This document shows, in pieces, positions 16,295-24,928 of a DNA stretch of 64,000 nucleotides. The notes under the pieces were generated by a model that saw only the letters and a list, made by a program, of their open reading frames with translations, was not told the origin of the DNA and ran no database searches. Source of the stretch: Gordonia gummivorans (GTDB lineage: Bacteria > Actinomycetota > Actinomycetes > Mycobacteriales > Mycobacteriaceae). Where the stretch lies: NCBI RefSeq assembly GCF_022513585.1, contig NZ_JAKWBF010000001.1:248001-312000 (forward strand). Direction: 5' to 3'. How positions within the stretch are numbered: the stretch's first letter is position 1; every line of letters begins with the position of its first letter. A program made the position numbers and the translations under genes.

Positions 16295-16816
16295 CTAGAA
16301 AGGTGGTTCGTCGTCCCCGCCGCTGAACGATCCGCTGTTGCTGGCAGGCGCGCTGCCCCAGGGATCATCGGCGACCTGCTGATTCGAACCGCCACCGCTG
16401 CGGCTTCCGCCGCCGCCCGACGATCCGAATCCGCCGCCGCCCCCACCGCCGCGCGAGGCCTTGTTGACCTTGGCGGTGGCGTAGCGCAGCGAGGGACCGA
16501 TCTCGTCGACCTCGAGTTCCACGACCGTGCGTCGTTCGCCTTCTTTGGTTTCGTAGGACCGCTGCTTGAGCCGTCCTTGCACGATGACCCGGGCACCCTT
16601 GGTGAGGCTCTCGGTCACATTCTCTGCCGCGTCCCGCCAGATGTTGCAGCGGAGGAACAGCGCTTCGCCGTCCTTCCACTCATTGGTCTGGCGGTCGAAG
16701 GTGCGCGGAGTGGAGGCCACCGTGAAGTTCGCCACCGCAGCACCGGACGGCGTGAACCGCAGTTCCGGGTCGGCGGTGAGGTTTCCTACGACGGTGATGA
16801 CCGTGTCGCCTGCCAT
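16295..16816 (-). CDS. ssb: Single-stranded DNA-binding protein
   Basis: A 173-residue SSB: an OB-fold of about 120 residues ([58 protein letters not shown]), a Gly/Ser-rich linker and the acidic tail GGDDEPPF, which recruits replication and repair partners. The ATG at 16816 gives the standard MAGDT start; a longer in-frame reading adds 27 unrelated residues. Placed between rpsF and rpsR as in most actinobacteria. Confidence 0.97.
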   Translation of the reverse strand: MAGDTVITVVGNLTADPELRFTPSGAAVANFTVASTPRTFDRQTNEWKDGEALFLRCNIWRDAAENVTESLTKGARVIVQGRLKQRSYETKEGERRTVVELEVDEIGPSLRYATAKVNKASRGGGGGGGFGSSGGGGSRSGGGSNQQVADDPWGSAPASNSGSFSGGDDEPPF

Positions 16817-16945
16817 GTGTGTTTCCCCTCGGGTCGTGTGTGGGCACTCGCTGATCGACGTGCACCGGGAGTCAGTTGGGTTTGACCACTGCGTCAACCC
16901 TAGGGCCCGGTACCGACGTGTTCAGACGATCAAGGAATCTGTGGA

Positions 16946-17227
16946 TTACTTCCGCAGGACCTTGGTGCGCAGAACCGACTCGTTCAGCTTGAGCTGACGA
17001 TCCAGCTCGGAAACAGTCTTGGGCTCCGCGTTCAGGTCGATGACCGCGTAAATGCCCTCGTTGTGCTTGGCAATCTCGTAGGCAAGACGGCGCTTGCCCC
17101 AGATGTCGACGCCATCCACCTTGCCGCCGTCATTGCGGACAACATTGAGGAAGGTATCGAGTGAGGGTGCGACGGTGCGCTCGTCCAGATTCGGATCGAG
17201 GATGACCATCAATTCGTAGTGACGCAT
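16946..17227 (-). CDS. rpsF: 30S ribosomal protein S6
   Basis: A 93-residue S6, typical of actinobacteria: [19 protein letters not shown] at the N-terminus and [19 protein letters not shown] in the core. It pairs with S18 on the 30S platform. AGGAGGTGATG lies just before the start. First gene of the rpsF-ssb-rpsR-rplI operon. Confidence 0.97.
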   Translation of the reverse strand: MRHYELMVILDPNLDERTVAPSLDTFLNVVRNDGGKVDGVDIWGKRRLAYEIAKHNEGIYAVIDLNAEPKTVSELDRQLKLNESVLRTKVLRK

Positions 17228-17257
17228 AAGACCACATCACCTCCTATGGGCTAATCG

Positions 17258-17276
17258 GCCACGGACGTTCCGTGGC
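17258..17276 (-). promoter_or_regulatory. Hairpin in the rpsF leader
   Basis: On the minus strand the leader contains GCCACGGA and TCCGTGGC paired around a 3-base loop, about 30 bases before rpsF and just before the ribosome site. rpsF leaders in many bacteria bind the S6:S18 complex for autoregulation; whether this hairpin has that CCG-containing fold is not decided by eye. Confidence 0.35.
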
Positions 17277-17357
17277 AGGAGGGTCGCCTGCGTCGGCAAC
17301 CGCTCCAAGATACACGACCAGGGGGTTTGGAAGAAAATCCGTGCACAGCGATGCGCG

Positions 17358-17771
17358 TCAGGTTGCCACGGTGACGCGATAGTTGAGCTCCAGTTCCGAG
17401 ACCGCGTAGCCGTACAGATCGACCTGGGTGTGCAGCCAGCGTCGGCCACCGCCGCGCGGATCGTCGATGACGGTGGTCACGGCCCGCGCCACACCCAATG
17501 CCATCGGGGCCTGCGATCTGCTGAGGAACCGGCGCACGGAGACCTCCGTGTGCACAGACAGCGGTTCATCCGGGTAGTCGAGGCTGTCGGGGACAAAGAA
17601 GGCGAGCGGCGAGACGTCGGTGTGCCGGACAATGCCGCGAAACGACTGGTTGTGCACCAGCACGAGCACACCCTGGTACACGGTGATCTGCTGCGATGAC
17701 ACGTCCGCGGCGGCAGCATCCACGGTGTATCGCAGTCCTGGTGTGACCGCCTGAACGCTGATCGGTTCCAC
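17358..17771 (-). CDS. Conserved hypothetical protein next to rpsF
   Basis: A 137-residue soluble protein of mixed strand content (QQITVYQGVLVLVHNQSFRG, FFVPDSLDYPDEPLSVHTEV, HTQVDLYGYAVSELELNYRV). No signal peptide, membrane helix or catalytic motif is apparent, and I do not recognise the family. The GTG at 17771 is preferred to an ATG 39 bases upstream because a TACGCT -10 motif lies six bases before it, as expected for a leaderless transcript. Divergent from the GT87 gene. Confidence 0.6.
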   Translation of the reverse strand: MEPISVQAVTPGLRYTVDAAAADVSSQQITVYQGVLVLVHNQSFRGIVRHTDVSPLAFFVPDSLDYPDEPLSVHTEVSVRRFLSRSQAPMALGVARAVTTVIDDPRGGGRRWLHTQVDLYGYAVSELELNYRVTVAT

Positions 17772-17777
17772 ACGACC

Positions 17778-17783
17778 AGCGTA
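17778..17783 (-). promoter_or_regulatory. -10 element TACGCT, leaderless start
   Basis: On the minus strand TACGCT is followed by six bases and then the GTG at 17771, so the transcript would start at or next to the start codon. The identical hexamer precedes the divergent gene and DUF5318. Confidence 0.45.
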
Positions 17784-17809
17784 GGTGCTCGACGCTGCGG
17801 AGCACCGCA

Positions 17810-17815
17810 TACGCT
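17810..17815 (+). promoter_or_regulatory. -10 element TACGCT, leaderless start
   Basis: TACGCT lies six bases before the ATG at 17822 of the GT87 gene, mirroring the arrangement on the other strand 27 bases away. No ribosome site is present between the two. Confidence 0.45.
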
Positions 17816-17821
17816 GTGATC

Positions 17822-19210
17822 ATGGGTGGACCGCGTACTCCGATTCGCTCGCGGTTCCCCGCGTTCACCGGTCGCGGCGAGACAGTCCTCATCATCGTGG
17901 TGGCCCTGCTTCTCACCTGCCTGTCGCTGGCGTGGAGCTATCACGTCAAGGTGCGCTGCGGCGGCGACCCGTTCGACGCGGACGGTCGAAGCCAGAACTT
18001 CCCCGGCGGCGACCAGACGCGCCTGATCCCCTGCTACTCCGACATCATGCAGCTGTGGCTCGACCGCGACGTCGACAAGCACGTCTTCCCCTACATCCAC
18101 GGCGGCATCCACCCCGACGGCACCCTCTACGGCGGGGTCGTCGAATACCCGGTGCTGTCGGGGTTGCTGATCTATCTCGGAGCGATCGGCGCCCACACCG
18201 ACACCGAGTTCTTCCAGCACACCATCTGGCTCCTCACGCCGTTCGCCTTCCTGATCACCGTGCTGCTCGCACTGATGGCGCGGTGGTGGGTGCTGCTGTG
18301 GGTGGCGACACCCCCGTTGATGCTCTACGCCTTCCACAACTGGGAGCTGCCGGTGGTGGCCACCACGGTCGGGGCGATTGCGGTGATGGCGTGGGGGTCG
18401 AGCCCCGATCCGCGGACAGGAGATCGGCGGCTCTCGCTACGGACGTCGGCCGTGCTGGCGGCGATCCTGCTGGCAATCGGCTTCTGCCTCAAGCTCTATC
18501 CGGGTCTGTTCGTCCTCCCGCTCGCCCTGTACGTGCTCTATCGAGGCGACGACACCAAGCGCGGACCCGACTGGAGGAGCGCCGGCTGGGTTGTCGGCGC
18601 CGCTTCTCTGACCACCCTGCTGGTCCAATTGCCCTTCATCGCACTGGGTTTCGACGGTTGGAAGGCGGCGTGGCAGTTCCAGGGCAAGCGCACGGCCGAC
18701 GCGACCACCAACTCGGTGTGGTACTGGGGATTACGCTTCCTCTTCGACGACGACACCCCGAGCTACGACGCCGTGGTCGGCGTCATGTCACCGTTGCTCA
18801 TCCTCGCCGCGTTCGCCGTCGCCATCGCGCTCAGCCGACGACGCCAGGAACAGCTTGGCTACTACCCGTGGATCGGGGTGGCTGCATCGATGTTGGCCGG
18901 GTTCATGCTCTTTCACAAGGTGCATTCACCGCAGTACACGCTGTGGCTTCTACCGTTCTTCGTCCTGCTGCAGGTGCGCTGGCAGCTGATCGCGGTCTAC
19001 CTCGTCGCGGACTTGGTGCTCGACATCTCCATCTTCCGCTACATAGGCTTCATCCAGAACGGGTGGCCGTCGTGGGTGCCGATCGCAGGCGTGTCTATCT
19101 CCGTGTGGGTCCATGCGGTCATCCTGGCCCTGCTGATCGTGACCTTCGTCCGCACGCCGCTGCGAGAACCATTGGCAACCATGATGACAAGAGAGAAGGT
19201 CCCCGCGTGA
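17822..19210 (+). CDS. GT87-type (DUF2029) membrane glycosyltransferase
   Basis: A 462-residue integral membrane protein of the polyprenyl-phosphate-mannose-dependent alpha-mannosyltransferase type (GT87/DUF2029). It has a first-loop segment DQTRLIPCYSDIMQLWLDRD, then VVEYPVLSGLLIYLG, and a late signature FHKVHSPQYTLWLLPFFVLL that is highly conserved in the family. About ten hydrophobic segments. Acts at the outer face of the membrane on lipoglycans or similar envelope glycans. Paralogous to 23307-24920. Its stop overlaps the GTG of the downstream acetyltransferase (GTGA), so the two are translationally coupled. Confidence 0.8.
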   Translation: MGGPRTPIRSRFPAFTGRGETVLIIVVALLLTCLSLAWSYHVKVRCGGDPFDADGRSQNFPGGDQTRLIPCYSDIMQLWLDRDVDKHVFPYIHGGIHPDGTLYGGVVEYPVLSGLLIYLGAIGAHTDTEFFQHTIWLLTPFAFLITVLLALMARWWVLLWVATPPLMLYAFHNWELPVVATTVGAIAVMAWGSSPDPRTGDRRLSLRTSAVLAAILLAIGFCLKLYPGLFVLPLALYVLYRGDDTKRGPDWRSAGWVVGAASLTTLLVQLPFIALGFDGWKAAWQFQGKRTADATTNSVWYWGLRFLFDDDTPSYDAVVGVMSPLLILAAFAVAIALSRRRQEQLGYYPWIGVAASMLAGFMLFHKVHSPQYTLWLLPFFVLLQVRWQLIAVYLVADLVLDISIFRYIGFIQNGWPSWVPIAGVSISVWVHAVILALLIVTFVRTPLREPLATMMTREKVPA

Positions 19211-19785
19211 GTTCCTGGCTGGGTAGCGGTCCTCTGATCGGGGAACGAGTGACGTTGCGGCCGTTGAGATTCGACGACGTCGAGGCATTGTCAAAGGTGG
19301 TGGGCGATCCTTCCCGATTCCGCTGGGTACCGGGCGTCCCGGTCGACGCTGTCAGCGCCCGCAGCTTCGTCGAAGCAGCCCTGCACGATCCGGAGAGGCG
19401 CGTCGGTTTCGCGGTGATCGACAACGAGACCGGGACGCTGATCGGTTCCACCAGTTACTACGACATCGACGCAGCCAACCTCACCTGTGCGATCGGCTAC
19501 ACCTTCTATACCGAAGCGGCACAAGGCACGACGATCAACCCGACCGCCAAGTACCTGCTGATGAAACACGCCTTCGAAGATTGTGGCGCGGTTCGGCTGG
19601 TGTGGCACACGCACGAGAACAACGCCCAATCCCGTGCTGCCATCACCAAACTCGGCGCCACCTTCGAGGGGTTGCTGCGCAAGCATCGACGCTTCGGCGA
19701 CGGATGGCGCACCACGGCGCAGTTCGCGATGGTCGACGAGGATTGGCCGGCGGCGAAGGAGACACTTCTGCAACGACTACCGTGA
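19207..19785 (+). CDS. GNAT-family N-acetyltransferase (RimJ/RimL type)
   Basis: A 192-residue GNAT of the Acetyltransf_3 type. ERVTLRPLRFDDVEALSKVV opens the fold, GSTSYYDIDAANLTCAIGYT is the central sheet, and KYLLMKHAFEDCGAVRLVWH then TKLGATFEGLLRKHRR covers the acetyl-CoA and C-terminal region. Substrate unknown; relatives acetylate ribosomal protein N-termini or small amines. The GTG start overlaps the GT87 stop. A truncated, nearly identical copy of its last 130 residues lies at 22256-22655. Confidence 0.85.
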   Translation: MSSWLGSGPLIGERVTLRPLRFDDVEALSKVVGDPSRFRWVPGVPVDAVSARSFVEAALHDPERRVGFAVIDNETGTLIGSTSYYDIDAANLTCAIGYTFYTEAAQGTTINPTAKYLLMKHAFEDCGAVRLVWHTHENNAQSRAAITKLGATFEGLLRKHRRFGDGWRTTAQFAMVDEDWPAAKETLLQRLP

Positions 19786-19812
19786 CGATGGCGATCAGAG
19801 CTCCCCCACTTC

Positions 19813-20706
19813 TCACACTCGCGAACCACCGTCGATCATGGCGGATCGCAACGCCGAATGACTGTGCGGCAACCAGATCGCCTGCACAGGCACGAGCGGC
19901 GGTTCGTCGAAGTCGATCACGCGTATCGATCCACCCGCGAGCTCGCCGGCCGCATCCGTCACGAACGCCGCGGCGGACCGGTGACGCAGCACCGCGGTGA
20001 AGGGCGGGGTTCCCTGAACGTTGTTGATGATCAGCGAAGGCTCAAATCCGGAACGCCGACAATAGGATACGAGAAGATCGGTGTAGAACGAATGCCGTTC
20101 CGGAGCCCATACGACGATGGGGGTGGTGGCGAGTGCCTGCGCGGCGATCTGTCGCTCTCCTGCAAGCGGATGCTCCACATGGACCGCCAGCCGCAGTTCG
20201 TGATAGGCGAAAACCGACGACATCAATGCCTCGGGCGCGTCCACTCCACGACGAAGGGCGACGTCGATGTCGTTGCTCAACAGTTCTTCCCGAAGGTCTC
20301 CGGGGAAGAGCTGACGAACCGTGATGGGCTGCTCCGGCTCCGCGGCGATGATGGGACGGAGTAACCGGTACACCTCTTCACCAGAGATCGCCGGGGAGTG
20401 CCCGACGACGAACGGTGTCGGCCGGCCGGTCGCCACCGATTGCACTGACCGGACCAACGCCGCGTTGCCCGCGAGGATCGCCTTCGCGCCCTCATAGAGT
20501 ACTTTCCCGGATTCGGTGAGCACCCAGTGCCGGTGCGAGCGATCGAAGAGCGGGGTGTTCAGCTCACGCTCGAGCTGACGCACCGAGGCGGAGAGCGCCT
20601 GCTGTGTCAGAAAGAGATTCTGCGCCGCGCGGGACAACGTGTCCGACTCGGCCGCCACCACGAAGTTTCGGAGGCGCCTACTGTCCAGCATCATCGGATC
20701 GGTCAC
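19813..20706 (-). CDS. LysR-family transcriptional regulator
   Basis: A 297-residue LysR regulator. The N-terminal winged HTH is clear: RRLRNFVVAAESDTLSRAAQ, NLFLTQQALSASVRQLEREL, then LFDRSHRHWVLTESGK. The co-inducer domain follows (PFVVGHSPAISGEEVYRLLR, DIDVALRRGVD). The GTG at 20706 has GGAGG five bases upstream. It is convergent with the GNAT gene and divergent from the lipoprotein gene at 20951, which makes that gene a natural candidate target. The inducer is unknown. Confidence 0.9.
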   Translation of the reverse strand: MTDPMMLDSRRLRNFVVAAESDTLSRAAQNLFLTQQALSASVRQLERELNTPLFDRSHRHWVLTESGKVLYEGAKAILAGNAALVRSVQSVATGRPTPFVVGHSPAISGEEVYRLLRPIIAAEPEQPITVRQLFPGDLREELLSNDIDVALRRGVDAPEALMSSVFAYHELRLAVHVEHPLAGERQIAAQALATTPIVVWAPERHSFYTDLLVSYCRRSGFEPSLIINNVQGTPPFTAVLRHRSAAAFVTDAAGELAGGSIRVIDFDEPPLVPVQAIWLPHSHSALRSAMIDGGSRV

Positions 20707-20950
20707 GTCATCCTCCCTTCACATCGATCTCCAAGCGAGACAACGGTGGATGTCACGAACGACATCTGCGTCCGATGCCGGTGCCGCACGGCGCACGGGC
20801 TGTGGCCACTGCCGGTACAAGTCTGATTTGCACTACCCAAAAGCCTCGTTGTTCGTCGGTGGAGATCCGTCAGCATTTGCTTGAATCCTATCGAGAATGT
20901 CCACGCGGTCACGATGTGATCGCCCGCGGAATGTATCCGAGAAGAGCGTG

Positions 20951-21811
20951 ATGAAAAGAGTACTTGTATGTGCGGCATCCCTATTCGCTGTGTGCTTCTT
21001 TCTGGCGGCATGTAGCGATGACACCTCGTCGGACTCGGCCGCCACGTCGACCAGCATTGTCAATGCGGCGGGATCGTGGGACACCAACGGCAAGCCGGTG
21101 AACGGCGGACCCAAAGGTGCGGACGGTTCGATGGGCAACAACCTCACGCGCGGCTTCTGCGCCCACAACGAGGACCCGAAGTGCCCCACCGGAACCTATC
21201 TCGGCCCGCATGTGGCGACCCATCCGGCAAGTGGTTTCTGGGACGGGAACGGCAACCCGGTCAAGGGTGGTCCGACCGGGGCGGATGGATCGACCGGCAA
21301 CAACAAGACGCAGGCGTACTGCGCGCGGAATCAGGATCCCGCTTGCCCGAAGGGCAGTTTCGTCGCAGCTGACGCCATTCGGAATCCGAACGGCAGCAAC
21401 TCGTACGTGAAGTGCGAGGGAACCGTATGCACCAACCCGAATCACGGCGGCGGCCCGGGCAATGGGGCATGGGACGCCGCCGGCCGCCCTGTCAACGGTG
21501 GTCCGCAGGGTGCCGATGGGTCGGAGGGGAACAACAAGTCCCAGGCCTACTGCGCACAGAACCAGGATCCGGCCTGCCCGAGCGGCTCCTACGTCGCGCC
21601 AAAGGCGATCCCCGCACCTGACGGATCCAACAGGTACGTTCCGTGCGAAGGCACGGTCTGTACCAATCCCAACAACGGCGCGGGCAATGACCCCGGTGCC
21701 GACGACACGACCCAGAACGACGACACGACCCAGGACGACACGACCCAGGACGACGACACGACCGAGGACAACGCCCCGACCACAGCCCCGGACGACGACG
21801 GCGAGAACTGA
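20951..21811 (+). CDS. Lipoprotein with three tandem WD-x-x-G-x-PV-x-GGP repeats
   Basis: A 286-residue exported lipoprotein. The signal is KRVLVCAASLFAVCFFLAAC with the lipobox LAAC at residues 18-21. Three imperfect repeats of about 55-75 residues follow, each opening with a W-D-x-x-G-x-P-V-x-G-G-P-x-G-A-D-G-S pattern, then GNN, a YC or FC, QDPxCPxGS/TY, and in copies 2 and 3 CEGTVCTNPN. Each repeat has paired cysteines, suggesting small disulfide-bonded units. The C-terminus is an acidic DDTTQ tail. I do not recognise the repeat. A 6-codon upstream ORF (20931-20951) ends in TGATG, overlapping the start by one base. Confidence 0.78.
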   Translation: MKRVLVCAASLFAVCFFLAACSDDTSSDSAATSTSIVNAAGSWDTNGKPVNGGPKGADGSMGNNLTRGFCAHNEDPKCPTGTYLGPHVATHPASGFWDGNGNPVKGGPTGADGSTGNNKTQAYCARNQDPACPKGSFVAADAIRNPNGSNSYVKCEGTVCTNPNHGGGPGNGAWDAAGRPVNGGPQGADGSEGNNKSQAYCAQNQDPACPSGSYVAPKAIPAPDGSNRYVPCEGTVCTNPNNGAGNDPGADDTTQNDDTTQDDTTQDDDTTEDNAPTTAPDDDGEN

Positions 21812-21821
21812 GCACCGGGCG

Positions 21822-21854
21822 CCTCCGGGCGCCGGCAATCGCCGGCCCCGGAGG
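21822..21854 (+). terminator. GC-rich hairpin after the lipoprotein gene
   Basis: CCTCCGGGCGCCGGC pairs with GCCGGCCCCGGAGG around the loop AATC, beginning 11 bases after the stop. One bulge; no T-run. A likely rho-independent-like terminator for the lipoprotein transcript. Confidence 0.6.
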
Positions 21855-21899
21855 TGTCAGCCGGCAGAGTGGGCGAGCGCAGGTCCCGGCGCTTGCGGC

Positions 21900-22246
21900 G
21901 GGTTCTGCGCCGACGACCGCACGGATCTCGGTCCCAACTTGTCCGGCGCGTCGGCGTCGCACGAGATCGTCGGCGGGATGTCAGATCTGCCAGATCACCA
22001 GGGCGCACAGCGCGAGCACCATCAGACCTCGCAGCACCACCGCAAAGGTGAACCGTTCGTCGGGTAATTATCGGCGGCTGGGGTCGAGGAACAGGCCCAT
22101 CCGGGGAATCCAGAGCAGGCGTCGATCACCATCCAGCTCAACACAATTCGCGTGTGCGGCAGCGCCAGCACCGCGAGCGGGACCAGCCACAGCGAGTACT
22201 GCGGACTCCACACTTTGTTGACCAGGAGGAATCCCGCGACGAGCAG
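21900..22246 (-). pseudogene. C-terminal fragment of a GT87 gene
   Basis: On the minus strand this reads LLLVAGFLLVNKVWSPQYSL, WLVPLAVLALPHTRIVLSWM and then decays. It is nearly identical at the DNA level to 23370-23735 within the intact GT87 gene, but carries frameshifts and small deletions (for example near 22080). The homology stops abruptly at 22246. It is a duplicated, degenerate tail of that gene and has no start. Confidence 0.75.
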
Positions 22247-22255
22247 CAAGCTGAA

Positions 22256-22655
22256 GACACCTGAGCAGCGCGTCGCGTTCGCCGTCATCGACAGCGAGAC
22301 CGGCGCGCTGGTCGGCTCGACCAGCTACTACGACATCGACGCGGCCCACCTGACGTGCGCCATCGGCTACACCTTCTATACCGAAGCGGCACAAGGCACG
22401 ACCATCAACCCCACCGCCAAGTATCTGCTGATGCGTCACGCCTTCGAGGACTGCGGCGCCGTGCGGCTGGTGTGGCACACGCACGAGAACAACGCCCAAT
22501 CACGAGCGGCGATCACCAAACTCGGCGCCACCTTCGAAGGCCTGCTGCGCAAGCACCGACGTTTCGGCGATGGATGGCGCACCACAGCGCAGTTCGCGAT
22601 GGTCGACGACGATTGGCCGCCGGCGAAAGAACGTCTATTGCAGAGGATGTCGTGA
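22256..22655 (+). pseudogene. 5'-truncated copy of the GNAT acetyltransferase gene
   Basis: Encodes RVAFAVIDSETGALVGSTSY, TEAAQGTTINPTAKYLLM and the rest of the C-terminus to TGA at 22655, almost identical to residues about 65-192 of the acetyltransferase at 19207-19785. The first third of the GNAT fold is missing. Upstream it is fused at 22247-22256 to the antisense of the GT87 fragment, giving an open frame that runs through the junction from 22152, but this chimera is unlikely to be functional. The selective preservation of the C-terminal reading frame suggests a recent duplication. Confidence 0.7.
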
Positions 22656-22669
22656 TCCGCATGGGCGGG

Positions 22670-23278
22670 TCACTGTCCGACCCGGTCCACCTTCGCGACA
22701 CACAGATCTGAGTTCTCTTGCTCGACAGTGATCTCCATGGTGAAAGGGACCTTTGGCGTGGGTCCGGAGGAGGTCGTCTGCGTGACCGTGAACACGACGA
22801 TGACTGGGACGGCATCGGGCGTGCGGTTTTCCGAATCGATCGCCGTGCGCTGAACCTGTGCCGATGCGGCTATCTGCTTACGCAGTTGCAGAGTCGTTTC
22901 TCTCGCATTCTCCAGCCCAGTGCGGGCACTCGAGCCGGGACAGGTTGACGCGATGGCCCGCTCATATCCGGACTGATCGGTCGGCGTCGACGTACTGAAG
23001 TCCGTCACGAACTGGCCGGCGAATTCGGTGTACTCCTTATCCGAGAAGCCAGACTCATCGTCGTTTCCACTTGCGGCCAGGACAGCCCAGATCACACCTC
23101 CGGCAACAAGTGCCACAACGACGACAGCCGCCAGGACGATCCCGATGATCAGGCCGGTACGCGAACGTCGTGGCGGCGGAGGCGCGTACGGACCCCATGT
23201 CTGTCCCGGCTGCATCGGCTGTCCGGGCGGCATCGGCGGAAACGGCGGGGGTTGCCCACCTGCGTTGTCGTATGTCAT
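22670..23278 (-). CDS. Single-pass membrane protein with Pro-rich N-terminus
   Basis: A 202-residue protein: a cytoplasmic Pro/Gly/Gln-rich stretch (residues 1-37), one transmembrane helix (GLIIGIVLAAVVVVALVAGG, about 42-66), and an extracytoplasmic domain of about 130 residues with two cysteines (STCPGSS, DLCVAK). This layout, like mycobacterial Pro-rich membrane-anchored proteins with a DUF4333-like or similar outer domain, is common in mycolic-acid bacteria. The family is not certain. It is 28 bases upstream of the intact GT87 stop region and oriented in the same direction, so it may be transcribed from the ponA side. Confidence 0.7.
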   Translation of the reverse strand: MTYDNAGGQPPPFPPMPPGQPMQPGQTWGPYAPPPPRRSRTGLIIGIVLAAVVVVALVAGGVIWAVLAASGNDDESGFSDKEYTEFAGQFVTDFSTSTPTDQSGYERAIASTCPGSSARTGLENARETTLQLRKQIAASAQVQRTAIDSENRTPDAVPVIVVFTVTQTTSSGPTPKVPFTMEITVEQENSDLCVAKVDRVGQ

Positions 23279-23306
23279 TCGTTGACCCCCTTGCGTCGGT
23301 TTGCGG

Positions 23307-24920
23307 TCAGGCTGGTTCAGGCTCTCGCTCGCCCAGCGGTTGCGGGCTCTGCCGACCCATCACCTTCGGTCCCAGTTTGTCCGGCGCACCGTCGAGCACT
23401 CCGCCGGCCGGGTCGTCGTAGTGACCGCCAAGACGCCTGCGCCGCACCAGGTCGTCGGCGGGATGCCAGATCTGCCAGATCACCAGGGCGCACAGCGCGA
23501 GAACCATCAGACCCCGCAGCACCACCGCGAAGGTGAACCATTCGTCGGGCAGCCATCGGCGGCTGGGATCGAGGAACAGGCCCATCCGGGGAATCCAGAG
23601 CAGGGCGTCGATCACCATCCAGCTCAACAAAATTCGCGTGTGTGGCAGCGCCAGCACCGCGAGCGGGACCAGCCACAGCGAGTACTGCGGACTCCACACC
23701 TTGTTGACCAGGAGGAATCCCGCGACGAGCAGGAACGCGAGCTGCGCAACCCGCGGCCGTTGCGGAGCAACCAATCCGATGGCCACCACGGCGCCCACGA
23801 CGAGCACCAGCAGCACCATCGTCAGCCCGTTGAGCAGACTCACATTCCAGGCGCTACCGCCGAGATCGGTGATGACGCGGTACCACGTGTCGGGGTCGGC
23901 GTTACGATCGGCATTGAGGCGGAAGAACTCTCGCCAACCGTTCGGGTACAGGACGAGGATCGGCAGGTTGACGGCCAGCCAGGTGGCGACCGCGGTGGCG
24001 GCCGTGGCGGCAAACTCCCGTAGCTTGCCCGCTCGTAGACACAGCACCGCCAGCACGATCAGGAGCAACGCCGGATACAGTTTGGCCGCTGTGCCGACAC
24101 CGATGAATATGCCTGCCAGCCAGGGCATCCGGCGCGACCACGCGAGCATGGCCAGCGCGACCATGGCGGTGGCGATGGCGTCGAAGTTGGTGAAGGCGTG
24201 CACCAGAACCAGCGGCGAGAGTGCCGCCAACCACACCGACCACATGCGCGCGCCCGCAGTCAGAGCGGTCGCCCAGATGGTGACCAGCCAGAACAACGCC
24301 AGACCGAGCGCGACGACGTTGAAGAACAGCACGACGTCGATCGCAGCGGGAACTCCCCAGTTGTCGTGCGCCCAGCTCCACCAACCGGCCACCCGTGCGG
24401 CTCCGTACATGTACATGCCGGTGAGCACCGGATACTCCATGTAGCGCTTGATCTGTTGGCCGTTGCCGTCGTCCTGATACCAGTAATCCCGATAGGGCAG
24501 CGCGCCCATGTCGAGCCGTTCGGCCCCGTACAGACTGATGACGTCCGAGTAGCAGAGGTCGGTGAACTGTCGCTGGTCGTCCCAGTCGAGTCGCGCCACC
24601 GCGCCGGGCTGGCCGGCGGTCCCGTCGTCGGGCTCTGCCTGCTGCAGACATCCCGCCTTGCCGAACCAACTGAGCGCGAGCGTGAGAAGCGCGAGGCCGA
24701 ACAAGACACGGATCGGCGTCAGGTATCGGCTACGACCAACCGCGGCATGTGCGCCCACCGGACCGCCGACAACCGAACTTGCCTCCCACACAAGATGATC
24801 CGTGTGCGACGGGGCGATTCGGTGTTCGTCGGTACGCCGATCCGCCGAGAGTGGGAGCGGGCTTACACCGTCCGGTTGTGCTTCACCGCCAACGGGTTCC
24901 GACCCACCAGGTTCCGACAC
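23307..24920 (-). CDS. GT87-type membrane mannosyltransferase downstream of ponA
   Basis: A 537-residue polytopic membrane protein of the GT87/DUF2029 family. An N-terminal cytoplasmic stretch of about 65 residues precedes the first helix (IRVLFGLALLTLALSWFG). FTDLCYSDVISLYGAERLDM and YMEYPVLTGMYMYGAARVAG form the first-loop active-site region, and LVNKVWSPQYSLWLVPLAVL is the conserved late motif. It takes the position of Rv0051 directly after ponA1 in M. tuberculosis, so it is the likely orthologue. The GTG start is 8 bases after the ponA stop. The source of the degenerate duplicate at 21900-22246. Confidence 0.83.
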   Translation of the reverse strand: MSEPGGSEPVGGEAQPDGVSPLPLSADRRTDEHRIAPSHTDHLVWEASSVVGGPVGAHAAVGRSRYLTPIRVLFGLALLTLALSWFGKAGCLQQAEPDDGTAGQPGAVARLDWDDQRQFTDLCYSDVISLYGAERLDMGALPYRDYWYQDDGNGQQIKRYMEYPVLTGMYMYGAARVAGWWSWAHDNWGVPAAIDVVLFFNVVALGLALFWLVTIWATALTAGARMWSVWLAALSPLVLVHAFTNFDAIATAMVALAMLAWSRRMPWLAGIFIGVGTAAKLYPALLLIVLAVLCLRAGKLREFAATAATAVATWLAVNLPILVLYPNGWREFFRLNADRNADPDTWYRVITDLGGSAWNVSLLNGLTMVLLVLVVGAVVAIGLVAPQRPRVAQLAFLLVAGFLLVNKVWSPQYSLWLVPLAVLALPHTRILLSWMVIDALLWIPRMGLFLDPSRRWLPDEWFTFAVVLRGLMVLALCALVIWQIWHPADDLVRRRRLGGHYDDPAGGVLDGAPDKLGPKVMGRQSPQPLGEREPEPA

Positions 24921-24928
24921 TGCCGGGG

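Noticed and set aside
22152..22655. Complete 167-residue ORF ending in the GNAT fragment
   Set aside because: Its first 35 codons are the antisense of a GT87 fragment, so the ORF is a chimera made by a rearrangement and lacks the N-terminal part of the GNAT fold.
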